This document shows positions 4,520 to 5,288 of a stretch of 5,288 nt of DNA, piece by piece. The position numbers and the translations under genes were made by a program. Origin of the DNA: Lachnospiraceae bacterium (GTDB taxonomy: Bacteria; Bacillota; Clostridia; Lachnospirales; Lachnospiraceae). The notes under the pieces are model-generated. The model saw nothing but the letters and a program-made list of their open reading frames with translations. It was not told where the DNA came from and made no database searches. Location: positions 1 to 5,288 of the forward strand of contig JAJPZP010000083.1 of the NCBI GenBank assembly GCA_021204285.1. The letters are read 5' to 3'. Position 1 is the stretch's first letter. Every line of letters starts with the position of its first letter.

Positions 4520-5218
4520 ATGCTGATGTACGAAGAACAGGAAAAGACAGCAGAAGAGGATTACCGCCTGCTGATCTCACAGATCTCTCACGAGATCCGA
4601 AATCCGCTTACCTATGTAAACAGTTCCATCCAGTCGATACAAAAAATGCATCCGGAAGTAGAAAGCTTTGAATTCTGGGAACAGATCAAGAATGATCTGC
4701 AATATATGAAAGTGCTCCTGGACGGCATCTGTGCGTTCAACAGCCGGGAACCATTAAAATACGCACCCATTGACCCGCGCGCTTTCGCCTTCGATCTGAA
4801 GGACACGCTGCTCCCCGAACTGCTGCGCCGTCACATTCCGCTCCTGATCAAGCTGGACGACACGTATCCTGATTTTTACGGAGATCCCATCCGCCTGAAA
4901 CAGGTCTTTATCAATCTGCTCAAAAATGCGATGGAATCCATCTCCGGACGCGGGCGGATTATGCTCAAAGTCTTTGCCTACGAAAAACGGCTGCTGATCG
5001 CGGTTCGGGACAATGGCTGCGGACTCACTCCGGAACAGCAGCTATCCATCTTCCAGCCTTTCGTCAGTCACAGGGAAGGTGGCGCCGGTCTGGGGCTGAG
5101 CATTGCCCGGAAAATCGTGCTGGCGCACGGCGGTACGATCCATGTTCGCTCCTCCCTCGGAAAAGGGAGTGAATTTCAGGTCTATCTACCGCTCGGAAGC
5201 TCTCCTTCCCGTTCCTGA
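4520..5218 (+). CDS. Soluble sensor-less histidine kinase
   Basis: Autophosphorylating two-component kinase that would pass phosphate to a response regulator not present in this window. It has 232 residues and consists of little more than the catalytic core. A short N-terminal charged helix is followed by the H-box SQISHEIRNPLT (20-31) with phospho-acceptor His24. After the dimerisation helices come the N-box RLKQVFINLLKNAMESI (125-141), the G1 box VRDNGCGLT (162-170) and the G2 region GGAGLGLSIARKI (187-199), ending in GKGSEFQVYLPL. There is no signal peptide, membrane segment, PAS or HAMP domain. The ATG at 4520 follows AGGA with a 9-base spacer; an ATG two codons later is less well placed. 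The H-box and ATP-binding style resemble NtrB and sporulation-type kinases, so a phosphorelay role is possible but is inference. It is divergent from the HIT gene, and its 3' end overlaps a probable convergent gene. Confidence 0.92.
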   Translation: MLMYEEQEKTAEEDYRLLISQISHEIRNPLTYVNSSIQSIQKMHPEVESFEFWEQIKNDLQYMKVLLDGICAFNSREPLKYAPIDPRAFAFDLKDTLLPELLRRHIPLLIKLDDTYPDFYGDPIRLKQVFINLLKNAMESISGRGRIMLKVFAYEKRLLIAVRDNGCGLTPEQQLSIFQPFVSHREGGAGLGLSIARKIVLAHGGTIHVRSSLGKGSEFQVYLPLGSSPSRS

Positions 5219-5288
5219 TCTCTCTTTATATTGCCGTTTTCCACATTCTTTTCGACCAGATCACGGACGACCTCCCACAGCCGCTCGG
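5182..5288 (-). CDS. C-terminal end of an unidentified protein (enters from the right edge)
   Basis: The minus strand is open from the window edge to a TAG at 5184-5182, giving 34 codons: ERLWEVVRDLVEKNVENG, then a charged NIKRDQEREGELPSGR. The pattern is an amphipathic helix followed by a polar tail, as is common at protein C-termini, and the other two minus-strand frames are less plausible. It would overlap the 3' end of the kinase gene by 37 bp, tail to tail. The piece is too short to assign a family, and chance openness over 105 bases is possible. Confidence 0.45.
   Translation of the reverse strand, partial: ERLWEVVRDLVEKNVENGNIKRDQEREGELPSGR

Noticed and set aside
4422..4580. N-terminal extension of the HIT protein to 189 residues
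   Set aside because: It would read back through the divergent kinase promoter and the kinase start. The ATG at 4421 has a strong ribosome binding site and gives the normal family length.

Overview
This 5.3 kb window looks like ordinary chromosomal DNA from a low- to mid-GC Gram-positive anaerobe of the class Clostridia, most likely Lachnospiraceae. The reasons are strong AGGAGG-type ribosome binding sites, sigma-A-like promoters, a clostridial-type MurG (G-loop GGGTAGH), a small four-cysteine TSCPD protein and dense packing of short operons. The assignment rests on protein style and composition, not on a database search.

Left part (1-1805, minus strand): a same-strand series reads mtnN (MTA/SAH nucleosidase), then a membrane protein of unknown function with an acidic tail, then the N-terminal 86 codons of pgi (glucose-6-phosphate isomerase), which leaves the window. 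mtnN and the membrane protein are probably one transcript. pgi has its own good promoter just after the membrane-protein stop codon, and no terminator separates them.

Centre (1806-3477, plus strand): a compact divergent promoter region serves mtnN leftward and a TSCPD four-cysteine protein rightward. The TSCPD gene ends in a 13-bp perfect hairpin. After about 200 bp of intergenic DNA, containing a 14-bp perfect palindrome and a near-consensus promoter, comes murG, the lipid II-forming glycosyltransferase, here a stand-alone gene outside a visible division/cell-wall cluster.

Right part (3453-5288): on the minus strand a HIT-family protein gene is followed by a small sigma-70/ECF-like factor gene whose 3' end overlaps the 3' end of murG by 25 bp. 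The sigma gene has a real start-site problem: conserved region 2 sequence continues upstream of the first ATG, but no standard start codon lies in frame. Divergent from the HIT gene is a soluble sensor-less histidine kinase with its own extended -10 promoter. Its 3' end probably overlaps a minus-strand gene entering from the right edge.

The genes cover S-adenosylmethionine by-product recycling, glycolysis, peptidoglycan synthesis and regulation. I found no mobile element, CRISPR array, tRNA or rRNA, and no clear evidence of a new multi-gene system. The best leads are the sigma-factor start anomaly, the unknown membrane protein between mtnN and pgi, the sensor-less kinase, and the palindrome upstream of murG.
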